Part shown: positions 8,983-19,568 of the stretch, piece by piece
How the letters are laid out: each line of letters starts with the position of its first letter
Position numbering within the stretch: position 1 is the stretch's first letter
Assembly: GCA_030446545.1 (NCBI GenBank)
Contig: JAUJNB010000005.1
Span: 65,519 to 129,518, forward strand
DNA length: 64,000 nt
Source of the DNA: Acidimicrobiales bacterium
GTDB lineage: Bacteria; Actinomycetota; Acidimicrobiia; Acidimicrobiales; CADCSY01
Direction of reading: 5' to 3'
The notes under the pieces: model-generated
Told to the model about the DNA's origin: nothing
What the model saw: only the letters and a program-made list of their open reading frames with translations
Databases searched by the model: none
Made by a program: the position numbers and the translations under genes

Positions 8983-9143
8983 CTCCCCTCGGCGCCACCC
9001 GGTCGGCTCCCCTCGGCGCCACCCGGTTGGCTCCCCTCGGCGGTCGGCTCCCCTCGGCGCCACCTGGTCGGCTCCCCTCGGTGGCACCTGGTCGGCTCCC
9101 TGAGCCACCACCCGTCCGGCTCCCTGGCCCACCACCCGTCCGG
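8983..9143. repeat. tandem array of 24-bp units
   Basis: Six 24-base units stand head to tail at 8983-9006, 9007-9030, 9048-9071, 9072-9095, 9096-9119 and 9120-9143, with a 17-base deleted unit at 9031-9047. The leading core is CTCCCCTCGGCGCCACC, and the last two copies diverge. With the preceding 30-bp array this fills most of the 394-base gap between the MoxR and VWA genes. No gene, promoter or start signal stands out in the gap apart from the TTG start at its end. Confidence 0.85.
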
Positions 9144-9186
9144 CTCCTTTGGCTAGGGTTCTTGGGCTGTCTGTGGCTGAGTCGAG

Positions 9187-10380
9187 TTGGACCGGGGCAA
9201 GGTGGCGTCGGCCCGGCTGTGGGCCGTGGCCCGTCACCCCTACCTGGCCTCGGCCCTGTTCGCCTCCACCGTGGTGGCCGTCCCCGGCCTCGGCGGGGCC
9301 ACGGTCGACGAGGCCTGGCGCCTCTACCTCGACCCCGAGGTGGTGCAGCGCTGGAGCGTGGCCGAGCTGGGCAGCCTCTTGGTCCACCACACCGGGCACC
9401 TGCTTCGGGACCACGCCGGTCGGGCCCGGGCCCTCGGTCTGAGCCAGGCCGAGTCCGACGACTGGGCCCTGGCCGCCGACGCCGAGATCAACGACGACCT
9501 GTCCCACCCCGACCTGCGCCTGCCCGGCGAGGTGGTCCTGCCCGCCACCCTCGGTTGCGAAGCCGGTCGCCTGGCCGAGGAGTACCTCCACCGGGGGAAC
9601 TTCGACCCACCCGACCACCACGACTGCGGCAGCGGCGCCGACGCCAAGGTGCGGCCGTGGGAGCTGGCCGGCGACGCCGGTGGCGGGGTCCCGGTGGGCG
9701 AGCGGGAGATGCTCCAGTGCACGACGGCCAGCCGGGTGGTCGACTACGCCCGCTCGGGGCGGGGCCGGGTCGCCGCCGGCTGGCAGCGCTGGGCCGCCGA
9801 GGTGCTGGAGCCGACCGTCGACTGGCGCCGGGTGCTGGCCGCCGAGATCCGCAAAGGCATCACCACCGTGGCCGGACGGGCCGACTACAGCTACCGGCGG
9901 CCGTCCCGCCGGGCGGGCACCAGCCCCGGGGTGATCCTGCCCGCCCTGGAGCGTCCGCTGCCCGAGGTGGCGGTGCTGTGCGACACCTCGGGCAGCATGG
10001 ACGGCGAGGCCCTGGCCCGGGTGCTGGCCGAGGTCGAGGGCCTGTTGCGGGGGGTGGGTGTGGGCCGGGCCCGGTTGCGGGTCCTCTCCGGTGACGCGGC
10101 CGTGCACACCGACCGCCGGGTCACCAACGTGGGCCAGATCGACCTGGTGGGGGGCGGGGGCACCGACATGGCTGCCGGCATCGAGGCGGTCGCCCGTCTG
10201 CGGCCCCGCCCATCGGTCCTGGTCGTCCTCACCGACGGGATGACGTCGTGGCCGGCCGAGGCGCCCAAGGCCATGCAGGTCGTGGTGGGGCTGGTGGGCG
10301 CCGAGGTGGGGGCTCGGGGCGGGCAGGTCTGGGCTACCCCGGCGTGGACGAGGGTCGTGCACCTCGATCTCGCCGCCTGA
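9187..10380 (+). CDS. metallopeptidase-like/VWA protein, partner of the MoxR ATPase
   Basis: A 397-residue protein of the DUF2201 type. The N-terminal half resembles a zincin fold, but its motif reads HHTGHLLRDH (residues 67-76), without the Glu of a true HExxH, so peptidase activity is doubtful. The C-terminal half is a VWA-like domain with a MIDAS motif DTSGS at 266-270, GGGGTDM and VLTDG. Such proteins are encoded next to MoxR ATPases and are thought to work with them. The start is taken as TTG 9187, just after an in-frame stop; GTG 9202 is an alternative. The repeat arrays separate it from the ATPase gene. Confidence 0.85.
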   Translation: MDRGKVASARLWAVARHPYLASALFASTVVAVPGLGGATVDEAWRLYLDPEVVQRWSVAELGSLLVHHTGHLLRDHAGRARALGLSQAESDDWALAADAEINDDLSHPDLRLPGEVVLPATLGCEAGRLAEEYLHRGNFDPPDHHDCGSGADAKVRPWELAGDAGGGVPVGEREMLQCTTASRVVDYARSGRGRVAAGWQRWAAEVLEPTVDWRRVLAAEIRKGITTVAGRADYSYRRPSRRAGTSPGVILPALERPLPEVAVLCDTSGSMDGEALARVLAEVEGLLRGVGVGRARLRVLSGDAAVHTDRRVTNVGQIDLVGGGGTDMAAGIEAVARLRPRPSVLVVLTDGMTSWPAEAPKAMQVVVGLVGAEVGARGGQVWATPAWTRVVHLDLAA

Positions 10381-10407
10381 CGGGCCGTCGCCGGGAACGG
10401 GCCGAAG

Positions 10408-11166
10408 GTGAGCCGGCGGTGGTGCGACCGCCTCGACCCCGTGACCGAGCTGGTGGAGTGCAGCGGCGAGCACCACCGCGTGACCTGGCTGCGGGGCAGC
10501 CTGGTGGTCGAGGACCACGACCTCGAGGCCGAGCGGGCCATGAAGGCCCTGGGCGCCGAGACCCCGGCGTGCCTGCGCCTGGTCAAGCAGTGGCGCGAAC
10601 TCCACTCCTGGGCCACGTCGCCCGAGCTCTACGTCCAGATGCGCGACCGATTGGGCCCCGAGCGCATCCTGGGCCCGGGAGCCCTGCGTCAGACCAGCGA
10701 GCTGTCGCTCCTGCTCACCTGGGAACGGGCCTGGCGCACCTCGGCGTACTACGGCGTGGGCCACGAGCGCCTCCTCGAACGCCAGCTGGGTGACCGGGCC
10801 CTGGCCCCCCTGACGGCCCACGTCGACCTGTGGTCCCGGCGTCTCGAGTCCGGCCGCACGCCGTCGGTCGAGGTGAAGCTGGCCCGGCCGGGCCGGGTCC
10901 CCGAAGTCAAGGGCAGCATCGACCGCTTCGGGGCCCGGGCCAGGGTCACCCTCGGGGTGGGCTGGGCCCTCGGGGTGTGGGCGCGCGGCCTCGCCGTGGT
11001 CGACGACGGCTTCGTGGTGGCGCTCGTCCCCACGACCGGAGACCTCGGAGCCAGGGCCATCCGCTGGGAGCGCCAAGGCGACGGCGGGGCCCGTCCCGTG
11101 GTGGCCCCGGCCCGGCTGGGGCGGAGCCCCGACGGGTCGTGGCGCCTCACGTGGGACTGCACCTGA
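10408..11166 (+). CDS. unknown protein linked to the MoxR/VWA pair
   Basis: I do not recognise this 252-residue protein. It has no signal peptide or membrane helix. The first half is helical and rich in Arg and Trp (ERAWRTSAYYGVGHERLLERQLG). The second half looks like beta strands (RARVTLGVGWALGVWARGLAVVDDGFVVALV) ending in SWRLTWDCT. It begins with a GTG 27 bases after the VWA gene and is probably in the same transcript, so a role with the MoxR/VWA complex is likely by context only. Codon use is like that of its neighbours. Confidence 0.7.
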   Translation: MSRRWCDRLDPVTELVECSGEHHRVTWLRGSLVVEDHDLEAERAMKALGAETPACLRLVKQWRELHSWATSPELYVQMRDRLGPERILGPGALRQTSELSLLLTWERAWRTSAYYGVGHERLLERQLGDRALAPLTAHVDLWSRRLESGRTPSVEVKLARPGRVPEVKGSIDRFGARARVTLGVGWALGVWARGLAVVDDGFVVALVPTTGDLGARAIRWERQGDGGARPVVAPARLGRSPDGSWRLTWDCT

Positions 11167-11217
11167 TCCGCCTCCGGTCGGTGTCCGACCCGGTCGGAGA
11201 CTGAGGCACGATGGGGC

Positions 11218-12225
11218 ATGATCACGCCGTCCGGTGAGCCGCCGGCGCTGGCGCCCATGCTGGCGGGGTCCACCGGCCTGCCCGAGAAGACCACGGGGTG
11301 GGTCTTCGAGCCCAAGTGGGACGGTGTCCGAGCCATCGCCCGGGTCTGGGACGGCCAGGTGGCCCTGGCCAGCCGGCTGGGGAACGACGTGACCGCCGGC
11401 TACCCCGAGCTGGCGCGCTTGGGAGTCGGCCTCGAGGGCCGGGCCGTGGTCTTCGACGGCGAGATCGTCGCCTTCGACGACCGAGGACGCCCGAGCTTCG
11501 AGCGCCTTCAGCAGCGCATGCACGTCCGCCACCCGAGCCCCTCGCTGATGGCCCGGGCCCCCGTGCTCTACGTGGTGTTCGACCTGTTGTGGCTGGACGG
11601 GCAGCAGCTCACCGGTGAGGCGTTCACCGAGCGGCGACGACGGCTCGAAGCCTTGCACCCCAAGGGTCCTTCCTGGCAGATCTCCCAGCTGCTGCCCGAA
11701 CCACCCGACGACGAGCTGCTCGTCGCCTGCAACCAGGTCGGGCTCGAGGGATTCGTGGGGAAGTTGGCCGCCGCCCCCTACTCGGTGGGCAAGCGCTCCA
11801 AGTCCTGGACCAAGGTCAAGTGCGTCCGCCAACGGGAGTTCGTGGTGGGCGGGTGGAGCGAGGGATCAGGCGGCCGCACTGGTCGGATCGGGTCGCTCGC
11901 CGTCGGCTGGGTCGATCCCGACGTGCCCGCACCGCCGGGGCATCCCTTGGCGCTGCGATATGCGGGTCAGGTCGGCTCCGGGCTGAACACGTTCCTCCTC
12001 AACCACCTGGGCTCGACCTTCGAGGACCTGGCCTCGTCCACGAGCCCGTTCGTACCCCCGCCTCCCGTCCCGCGCCTGCACTTCGTCCAGCCCAGCCTGG
12101 TCGTCGAGATCATGTTCAACGAAGTGACCCGCGCCGGGGTACTCCGCCAACCCTCGATAAAGGGCCTGCGGGACGACGTCGAGCCCGCCAACGTGGGCTG
12201 GACCGAGGAGCTGGCGGGCGCCTGA
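11218..12225 (+). CDS. ATP-dependent DNA ligase, LigC/LigD ligase-domain type
   Basis: A 335-residue ATP-dependent ligase. The adenylation motif I is EPKWDGVRA with catalytic Lys33. Motif III lies near VVFDLLWLDG, motif IV is EGFVGKL, motif V is SWTKVKC, and an OB-fold domain follows from about residue 205. The size and C-terminal FIxxxVTxxGxLRxPS-like end match the stand-alone ligases related to the LigD ligase domain. With the polymerase gene at 12531 and a Ku remnant between them, this is the ligase part of a bacterial NHEJ locus. A break-sealing role is therefore inferred from family and context. Confidence 0.92.
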   Translation: MITPSGEPPALAPMLAGSTGLPEKTTGWVFEPKWDGVRAIARVWDGQVALASRLGNDVTAGYPELARLGVGLEGRAVVFDGEIVAFDDRGRPSFERLQQRMHVRHPSPSLMARAPVLYVVFDLLWLDGQQLTGEAFTERRRRLEALHPKGPSWQISQLLPEPPDDELLVACNQVGLEGFVGKLAAAPYSVGKRSKSWTKVKCVRQREFVVGGWSEGSGGRTGRIGSLAVGWVDPDVPAPPGHPLALRYAGQVGSGLNTFLLNHLGSTFEDLASSTSPFVPPPPVPRLHFVQPSLVVEIMFNEVTRAGVLRQPSIKGLRDDVEPANVGWTEELAGA

Positions 12226-12285
12226 CCTCCGACCAGCCCACGCAAGCATCACGAGGACATCGAGCTGGGGAGCATTGAGGTTGTA

Positions 12286-12313
12286 GAGCAACCCGGAGGC
12301 TCCACAGTTGCTC
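12286..12313. other. hairpin between ligase and polymerase genes
   Basis: Perfect seven-base arms GAGCAAC (12286-12292) and GTTGCTC (12307-12313) enclose a smaller GGAG/CTCC stem. No T-run follows, so this is not a classical terminator. It may attenuate or mark the end of the ligase transcript. The surrounding gap, 12226-12530, otherwise holds only the Ku remnant. Confidence 0.4.
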
Positions 12314-12441
12314 GTGAGCTGGGGCTGGAGCTCCTGGCAGCTCCGTTCCTCGCCGTGGCTGGCGACGGGGGAGCTGGCGTCGAAGGTCGCCTCAAGGTTT
12401 GAATGGTGTCTCAGGGGCGGGCGAAGGGGAGGCCGCGGGCC

Positions 12442-12516
12442 ATGCCGAGGGCGATCTGGAGCGGGTTGCTCGACTTCGGGCTGGCGAACATCCCGACGGT
12501 CCGTCAGAGCGCGTAG
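12442..12516 (+). pseudogene. 24-codon remnant of a Ku gene
   Basis: From ATG 12442 the frame encodes MPRAIWSGLLDFGLANIP and then VRQSA before a TAG at 12514-12516. Bacterial Ku proteins begin with a very similar run, of the form ARAIWSGxISFGLVNVPV followed by KLYSA. A purine-rich AGGGGAGG lies just upstream as a ribosome binding site. The rest of Ku (normally about 270 residues) is absent; the polymerase frame begins 15 bases later. This is best read as a deleted ku gene that keeps its start region. A chance match is unlikely given the position inside an NHEJ locus. Confidence 0.68.
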
Positions 12517-12530
12517 GGCGGCCGAGACCC

Positions 12531-13457
12531 GTGGCCGCGAAAGGTCGAGAGGCGGTCATCGAGGTGGGGGGCCGCGCCCTCACCTTGTCCAACCTGGAGA
12601 AGGTCCTCTATCCCGCCACCGGGTTCACCAAGGCCGAGGTCCTCGACTACTACGCCCGGGTGGCCCCGGTCCTGCTGGCCCATCTGGCTGATCGGGCCCT
12701 CACGCTGCGACGCTTCCCCGACGGCGTCGGGGGCGGATCGTTCTACGAGAAGAACTGCCCGGGGCACCGGCCCGACTGGGTGGGCGTGCACCGGATCGGC
12801 CTCGAGAGCGGGGGCGGGGGCGAGGCCATCGACTTCTGCCGCATCGACTCGCTGGCCGCCCTCACCTGGGTGGCCAACCTGGCCGCCCTCGAGCTCCACA
12901 CCTCGATGGCCCGCGCCCTCGCTCCCGATGCCCCCACCATGGTGGTGTTCGACCTGGACCCCGGCCCCCCGGCCTCGGTGCTCGACTGCGCCGAGGTGGC
13001 CCGCTCCATCCGGACGGTACTGGTCGACCTCGGCCTCGAGGTCCTGGTCAAGACTTCGGGCTCCAAGGGGCTGCAGGTCTACCTGCCGCTCAACACCCCG
13101 ACCACCTACGCCCGCACCGCCGGCTTGGCCAAGCACCTGGCCCAACTCCTGGAGCACCAGTTCCCCGATCAGGTGGTCAGCCAACAACGGAAGGAGCTCC
13201 GGCGGGGCAAGGTCCTCATCGACTGGAGCCAGAACGCCAGGCACAAGACCACCGTGTGCGTGTACTCGCTGCGGGCCCGGGAGCAACCGACGGCCTCGAC
13301 GCCGGTCACCTGGGACGAGGTCGACGCCGCCTGCCGCCGGGGCGACCCCGAGCTGCTCACCTTCCAGGCCCCGGCCGTGCTCGAGCGCATCGACGCCCTG
13401 GGCGATCTCTTCGGCCCCGCCAACCACCTGGTCCAGGAGCTCCCCGACCTGGGCTAG
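12531..13457 (+). CDS. LigD-type primase-polymerase domain protein
   Basis: A stand-alone polymerase domain of the LigD type (archaeo-eukaryotic primase fold), about 308 residues from GTG 12531. Visible motifs are SNLEKVLYPATGFTKAEVL at the start, the catalytic FDLDPG (DxD), TSGSKGLQVYLPL, and the family stretch KVLIDWSQNARHKTTVCVYS. Such enzymes fill gaps with ribonucleotides during non-homologous end joining. The frame is open further upstream to 12399, but that part is not family-like and covers the Ku remnant in another frame. Ligase and polymerase being separate genes here corresponds to a split LigD. Confidence 0.92.
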   Translation: MAAKGREAVIEVGGRALTLSNLEKVLYPATGFTKAEVLDYYARVAPVLLAHLADRALTLRRFPDGVGGGSFYEKNCPGHRPDWVGVHRIGLESGGGGEAIDFCRIDSLAALTWVANLAALELHTSMARALAPDAPTMVVFDLDPGPPASVLDCAEVARSIRTVLVDLGLEVLVKTSGSKGLQVYLPLNTPTTYARTAGLAKHLAQLLEHQFPDQVVSQQRKELRRGKVLIDWSQNARHKTTVCVYSLRAREQPTASTPVTWDEVDAACRRGDPELLTFQAPAVLERIDALGDLFGPANHLVQELPDLG

Positions 13458-13476
13458 CCGAACCGCCATCCGGCCC

Positions 13477-13510
13477 TTGACAGGGGCAACTTTGTACTGC
13501 AAAGTACTTT
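13477..13510 (+). promoter_or_regulatory. promoter/operator with perfect palindrome
   Basis: A consensus -35 box TTGACA lies at 13477-13482. Downstream are the half-site ACTTTGTACT (13489-13498) and the perfect ten-base palindrome AAAGTACTTT (13501-13510), which ends two bases before the ATG of the membrane protein. The AT-rich words stand out sharply from the GC-rich surroundings. The winged-helix protein encoded as second gene of the operon is the obvious candidate repressor (autoregulation), which is inference. Confidence 0.65.
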
Positions 13511-13512
13511 CT

Positions 13513-14094
13513 ATGCCTACTCCGCCTTTTTTCCATCCTGCCGGCGTCAGTGAGCCGGCGGCCGCCCTGCACCACGTCCAGGAGCTGCAGGACCGCACCC
13601 GCGCCGATCTCGGTTCCTTCTGGTTCCCCTTGGTCGTCTTCGGCGTGCTCACCCTGGCCAGCATCCCCTTCCTGGTTCCCGACGGAAGCCCGGCCATCCC
13701 CTACTTCTGGGCTGTGGCCGGGCCGGCCGGTGGCGCCGCCATCGGGTGGTACTGCCACTCCCGCGAGCAGCGCCTTGGGGTCTCCCGCTCGGGCACACCC
13801 TTTCTGGTCACCGGGGCGGTGCTCTTCGTGGCCGCCTTCGGCCTGCCGGCCGTCACCACCGGCGCCCTCCAGGAGGTGGTGTCGGCCTTCGCGGTGGGGG
13901 CCGGCTACCTGGTCTTCGCCTGGCTCTCCCGCAGCCCCACCTTGGCGGTGCTCGGGGTGGTGGTGGCGGCCGTCCCAGCCGGCGCTCTGTTGGTCGGACT
14001 GGCGCACCCGGGTCCGCCGGTGGCGGCCACCACCGGCTCCGCCATCCTCGTCACCGGCCTGGCCGCCCGGCGGGCCGAACAGCGCTCGGCGTGA
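13513..14094 (+). CDS. membrane protein paired with a winged-helix regulator
   Basis: A 193-residue integral membrane protein with about six hydrophobic helices, for example SFWFPLVVFGVLTLASIPFL, FLVTGAVLFVAAFGLPAV and PTLAVLGVVVAAVPAGALLV. I do not recognise a named family. The next gene starts inside its stop codon (GTGA), so the two are translationally coupled. The ATG lies two bases after the palindrome, so the message probably has a very short leader. A role as a sensed transporter or membrane partner of the regulator is only contextual. Confidence 0.8.
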   Translation: MPTPPFFHPAGVSEPAAALHHVQELQDRTRADLGSFWFPLVVFGVLTLASIPFLVPDGSPAIPYFWAVAGPAGGAAIGWYCHSREQRLGVSRSGTPFLVTGAVLFVAAFGLPAVTTGALQEVVSAFAVGAGYLVFAWLSRSPTLAVLGVVVAAVPAGALLVGLAHPGPPVAATTGSAILVTGLAARRAEQRSA

Positions 14095-14414
14095 CGGCCA
14101 CGGGCGAACATCCCGTGCATCGCCTCGACGACGTCGTCCACCAGCGGGTGCGCCTGGGCATCCTCGCCGTGCTGGCCGAAGCCGACCGGGCCGACTTCAC
14201 CTACCTGCGCCGGATGCTCGACCTCACCGACGGCAACCTGTCCCGCCACCTCGGGGTGCTGGAGCAGGCCGGCTACGTGCGTATCGACAAGGCCTTCGAG
14301 GAGCGCAAGCCCCGGACGTGGATCCATGCCACCACCGAGGGTCGCGCCGCGCTGGCCGCTGAGGTGGCCGCACTGCGTGAGCTGCTGGGTACCACCCAGA
14401 TGAACCGGACATGA
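14091..14414 (+). CDS. winged-helix transcriptional regulator (MarR/HTH_34-like)
   Basis: A 107-residue winged-helix DNA-binding protein. The pattern is VHQRVRLGILAVLAEADRADFTYLRRMLDLTDGNLSRHLGVLEQAGYVRIDKAFEERKPRTWIHATTEGRAAL, cut here into its helices: the recognition helix is NLSRHLGVLEQAGY and the wing is RKPRTWIHAT. This arrangement is typical of the small stand-alone regulators of the PF13601 type. It begins with a GTG overlapping the stop of the membrane protein. It probably binds the palindrome at 13489-13510. Confidence 0.88.
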   Translation: MTATGEHPVHRLDDVVHQRVRLGILAVLAEADRADFTYLRRMLDLTDGNLSRHLGVLEQAGYVRIDKAFEERKPRTWIHATTEGRAALAAEVAALRELLGTTQMNRT

Positions 14415-14575
14415 TCATCGGCTGCCTCGACATCTCCCGGGGGGGGTGGCGCCGAATAGGGAAAACGATCACGATCCGGTCGGGGCGGAGCGCATCACCG
14501 AAACCAGCCATCCGGTAGCCGCCGGAGCGTCTGGTGGCCTTCCTCGCCGACGGACCCGAGGAAGGAACAACCGAT

Positions 14576-16030
14576 ATGCGGTCATCCGCTCGTACGTGGG
14601 CCTCGAGGGCCCTGCTCGCCGGAGGGTTGGGCTCCACGCTCGCCCTGTCGACCCTGGTCTCGGCCGACGCCTCCAGCCACCGTGAGGCGCCCTTGATCTC
14701 CAAGGACCCGGTGGCCGACAACACCGACGTCTATGCCTTTGTCGATGCCGACGATCCCGACATGGTGAACCTCATCGCCAACTTCCAGGGCTTCCAGGAG
14801 CCCGGCGGCGGCCCCAACTACTTCGAGTTCGGCGACGACGTGCTCTACGAGATCCACGTCGACAACGACGGGGACGCGGTGGAGGACGTGACCTATGAGT
14901 TCCGCTTCACCACCACCACGGTCGACCCCAACACCTTCCTCTACGCCACCGGGCCCATCACCACGGTCGACGACGAGACCTGGAACCGGCCCCAGGAGTA
15001 CACGGTGACCAAGGTGGAGAACGGCGAGCGTCGACGGATGGCCCGCAACGTGCGCACCGCTCCGTCCAACGTGGGCCCCGCCAGCACGCCCGACTACGAG
15101 TCGCTGGCCCAGACGGCCGTGACCGAGCTCAAGGACGGTGGCCAGGTCTTCGCCGGTCAGCGCGAGGAGGGCTTCTACGTCGACATCGCCTCCATCTTCG
15201 ACCTGGGCTCCCTACGCCCGTTCCTGCCCAACTACGAGGACGGCACCGAGGGAATCGACACCTTCGCCGGCTACAACGTGCAGTCCATCGCCCTGCAGGT
15301 CCCCGTGGAGCACCTCACCGACGATGACGAGCCGGTCATCGGCGTGTGGTCCACCACCTCCCGCCAGTCCACCCGGGTGTTCAAGAACAACGACGGCAGC
15401 AAGCCCAAGAGCTCCGGCGACTGGGTCCAGGTGTCCCGACTGGGGAGCCCCCTCGTGAACGAGGTCGTCATCCCCCTCGGCCTCAAGGACGCCTTCAACT
15501 CCCTCGAGCCCAAGGACGACGCCGCCACCCTGACGGGAGTCCAGGCCGCTCCCTACTCGACCGAGGGCGACATCCCGCTCGTCCAGGACCCCATCCTCGG
15601 CGCCTACATGGAGCAGCTCTACGGCCTCACCATCCCCGGCCCCGAGCGCACCGACCTCATCTCCATCTTCCTCACCGGCATCGAGGGACTGAACCAGCCG
15701 GCCGACGTGCAGCCGGCCGAGATGCTGCGCCTCAACACCGAGACCCCGCCCACCCCCTTTGCCGACCGTGACCCGCTGGGTCTGCTGGCGGGTCAGAGCG
15801 ACGGCTTCCCCAACGGCCGCCGGGTGGGCGACGACGTGGTCGACATCGCCCTGCGGGCGGTGGCCGGCGGCACGCCGCTGGCGCCCGAGCCCGAGGTGAC
15901 CAACGTCGCTCCCAACAACGCCCTCACCGACGGCGTCGACGGGAACGACCGGCCCTACCTCCAGGACTTCCCCTACCTGGCCACGCCCCACCAGGGCACC
16001 GACCTGCGCAATCCCCAGCGGGTCCAGTAG
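14576..16030 (+). CDS. secreted DUF4331 protein
   Basis: A 484-residue exported protein. Residues 1-31 are a signal peptide (basic MRSSARTW, then ALLAGGLGSTLALSTLVSADA). The mature part begins SSHREAPLISKDPVADNTDVYAF, the opening signature of DUF4331 proteins, and carries many Asp-rich loops such as VDADDPDMVNL and DNDGDAVEDV that may bind calcium. The biochemical function of DUF4331 is not known. ATG 14576 has a good ribosome binding site (GAAGGAAC). The 161 bases before it hold no other gene. Confidence 0.9.
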   Translation: MRSSARTWASRALLAGGLGSTLALSTLVSADASSHREAPLISKDPVADNTDVYAFVDADDPDMVNLIANFQGFQEPGGGPNYFEFGDDVLYEIHVDNDGDAVEDVTYEFRFTTTTVDPNTFLYATGPITTVDDETWNRPQEYTVTKVENGERRRMARNVRTAPSNVGPASTPDYESLAQTAVTELKDGGQVFAGQREEGFYVDIASIFDLGSLRPFLPNYEDGTEGIDTFAGYNVQSIALQVPVEHLTDDDEPVIGVWSTTSRQSTRVFKNNDGSKPKSSGDWVQVSRLGSPLVNEVVIPLGLKDAFNSLEPKDDAATLTGVQAAPYSTEGDIPLVQDPILGAYMEQLYGLTIPGPERTDLISIFLTGIEGLNQPADVQPAEMLRLNTETPPTPFADRDPLGLLAGQSDGFPNGRRVGDDVVDIALRAVAGGTPLAPEPEVTNVAPNNALTDGVDGNDRPYLQDFPYLATPHQGTDLRNPQRVQ

Positions 16031-16072
16031 CTGTGGGGTGGGTCGGATCGAGGGCCATGGGAGCATGCACCT

Positions 16073-16462
16073 GTGGCCCTCGATCCCCTCGCCCTCCCCG
16101 AAGCGGTGCTGGCCTTCCTGGCCGAGCGCCACCTCGCCAGCCTGACGACGTTGCGAGCCGACGGGACGCCCCATGTGGTGCCCGTCGGTTTCGCGTTCGA
16201 CCCCGGAGAAGCCCTGGTCAGGGTCATCACCAACGCCGGGAGCCAGAAGGCGGCCAACGCCCGCAGGGGCGGCCGGGCCGTGGTGTGCCAGCTCGACGGT
16301 GGCCGGTGGCTCTCGCTCGAGGGCCCCGTGTGCCTGTCGGCCGGGCCCGACCGGGTGGCGGCGGCCGAGACCGCCTACGCCGGCCGCTACCGCCGGCCGA
16401 GCGAGAACCCCGACCGGGTGGCCCTGGAGATCGCCGTGGACCGCGTGCTCGGCCGAGCTTGA
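16073..16462 (+). CDS. PPOX-class (F420-dependent type) flavoprotein
   Basis: A 129-residue split-barrel protein. The pattern LAFLAERHLASLTTLRADGTPHVVPVGF followed by VRVITNAGSQKAANARRGG and VCQLDGGRWLSLEGP matches the small PPOX proteins of actinobacteria, many of which use F420. These reduce diverse substrates or protect against oxidative stress; the substrate here cannot be told. It starts with GTG 16073, 42 bases after the DUF4331 gene, and converges with the VOC gene. Confidence 0.88.
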   Translation: MALDPLALPEAVLAFLAERHLASLTTLRADGTPHVVPVGFAFDPGEALVRVITNAGSQKAANARRGGRAVVCQLDGGRWLSLEGPVCLSAGPDRVAAAETAYAGRYRRPSENPDRVALEIAVDRVLGRA

Positions 16463-16475
16463 CCCCCCAGCTGGA

Positions 16476-16859
16476 TCAGGCGCCGGCCGTCTGCCAGAGG
16501 CCGAGCAGGTTGCCCTCGCTGTCGGTGAAGTAAGCGGCGAAGCCCATGTCGCCCACGGCCTCCTTGCCCCGCACCACCGCGCCTCCGAGCTCGGCCACCT
16601 TGACCAGAGCCGCGTCCAGGTCGTCGACGTCGACGGTCACCACCGGCCCGGTGATGTCAGGCTGGCGGGCGAACATGCCGCCGTTGATGGCGCCCGGCTC
16701 ACTGGGCATCCCCCGCTCGTCGGTGACCGCCGTCTTGATCAGGGTGTAGCCCATGCCCGGCATCGACGTGAGCTCCCACCCAAAGGCCTCGGAGTAGAAC
16801 GCCGACGCCCGTTCCACGTCGTCGGCGGGGATCTCGAAGTGGACCACCTTGCCGGACAT
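16476..16859 (-). CDS. VOC-family (glyoxalase-like) protein
   Basis: A 127-residue protein with two beta-alpha-beta-beta-beta modules of the vicinal-oxygen-chelate fold. The first begins VHFEIPADDVERASAFYSEAFGWEL and the second PVVTVDVDDLDAALVKVAELGG, ending with AYFTDSEGNLLGLWQ. The substrate is unknown; close relatives are often annotated as glyoxalase/bleomycin resistance proteins. ATG 16859 follows the ribosome binding site GGGAGGG. A longer in-frame start upstream is GC-rich and not family-like. Confidence 0.88.
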   Translation of the reverse strand: MSGKVVHFEIPADDVERASAFYSEAFGWELTSMPGMGYTLIKTAVTDERGMPSEPGAINGGMFARQPDITGPVVTVDVDDLDAALVKVAELGGAVVRGKEAVGDMGFAAYFTDSEGNLLGLWQTAGA

Positions 16860-16932
16860 GGGCTCCCTCCCCTCGCAGCGCCCGCCCTCCGGCGGGACGG
16901 GCATGGATGATACTTCCCGCCAAAACGGCGCC

Positions 16933-16955
16933 GGCGCCGGTCGGGGACCGGCGCC
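16933..16955 (-). terminator. intrinsic terminator after clpC
   Basis: Perfect nine-base arms GGCGCCGGT and ACCGGCGCC surround a five-base loop. On the minus strand the stem is followed, after a few bases, by GTTTTGG. It lies 25 bases downstream of the clpC stop codon and before the VOC gene on the same strand. Confidence 0.65.
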
Positions 16956-16979
16956 GGGCACTATGAGGGTGACAAGGGG

Positions 16980-19480
<2,501 letters not shown>

Positions 19481-19568
19481 GGAACCGCCCTCCTCGGTTG
19501 GGCGCTACGTGCTGTGAGTCTACCGACCGGCCGCCCCTCCGTGCGGAGGCGTGCCACACCTCCCAGGC

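Noticed and set aside
8794-9143. Tandem repeats as a CRISPR array
   Set aside because: Units are directly adjacent with no unique spacers, periods of 24 and 30 bases, and no cas genes nearby.
8449-9156. Plus-strand frame through the repeats as a repeat protein gene
   Set aside because: It begins inside the MoxR gene in another frame, and the 29-base and 17-base units break the repeat phase.
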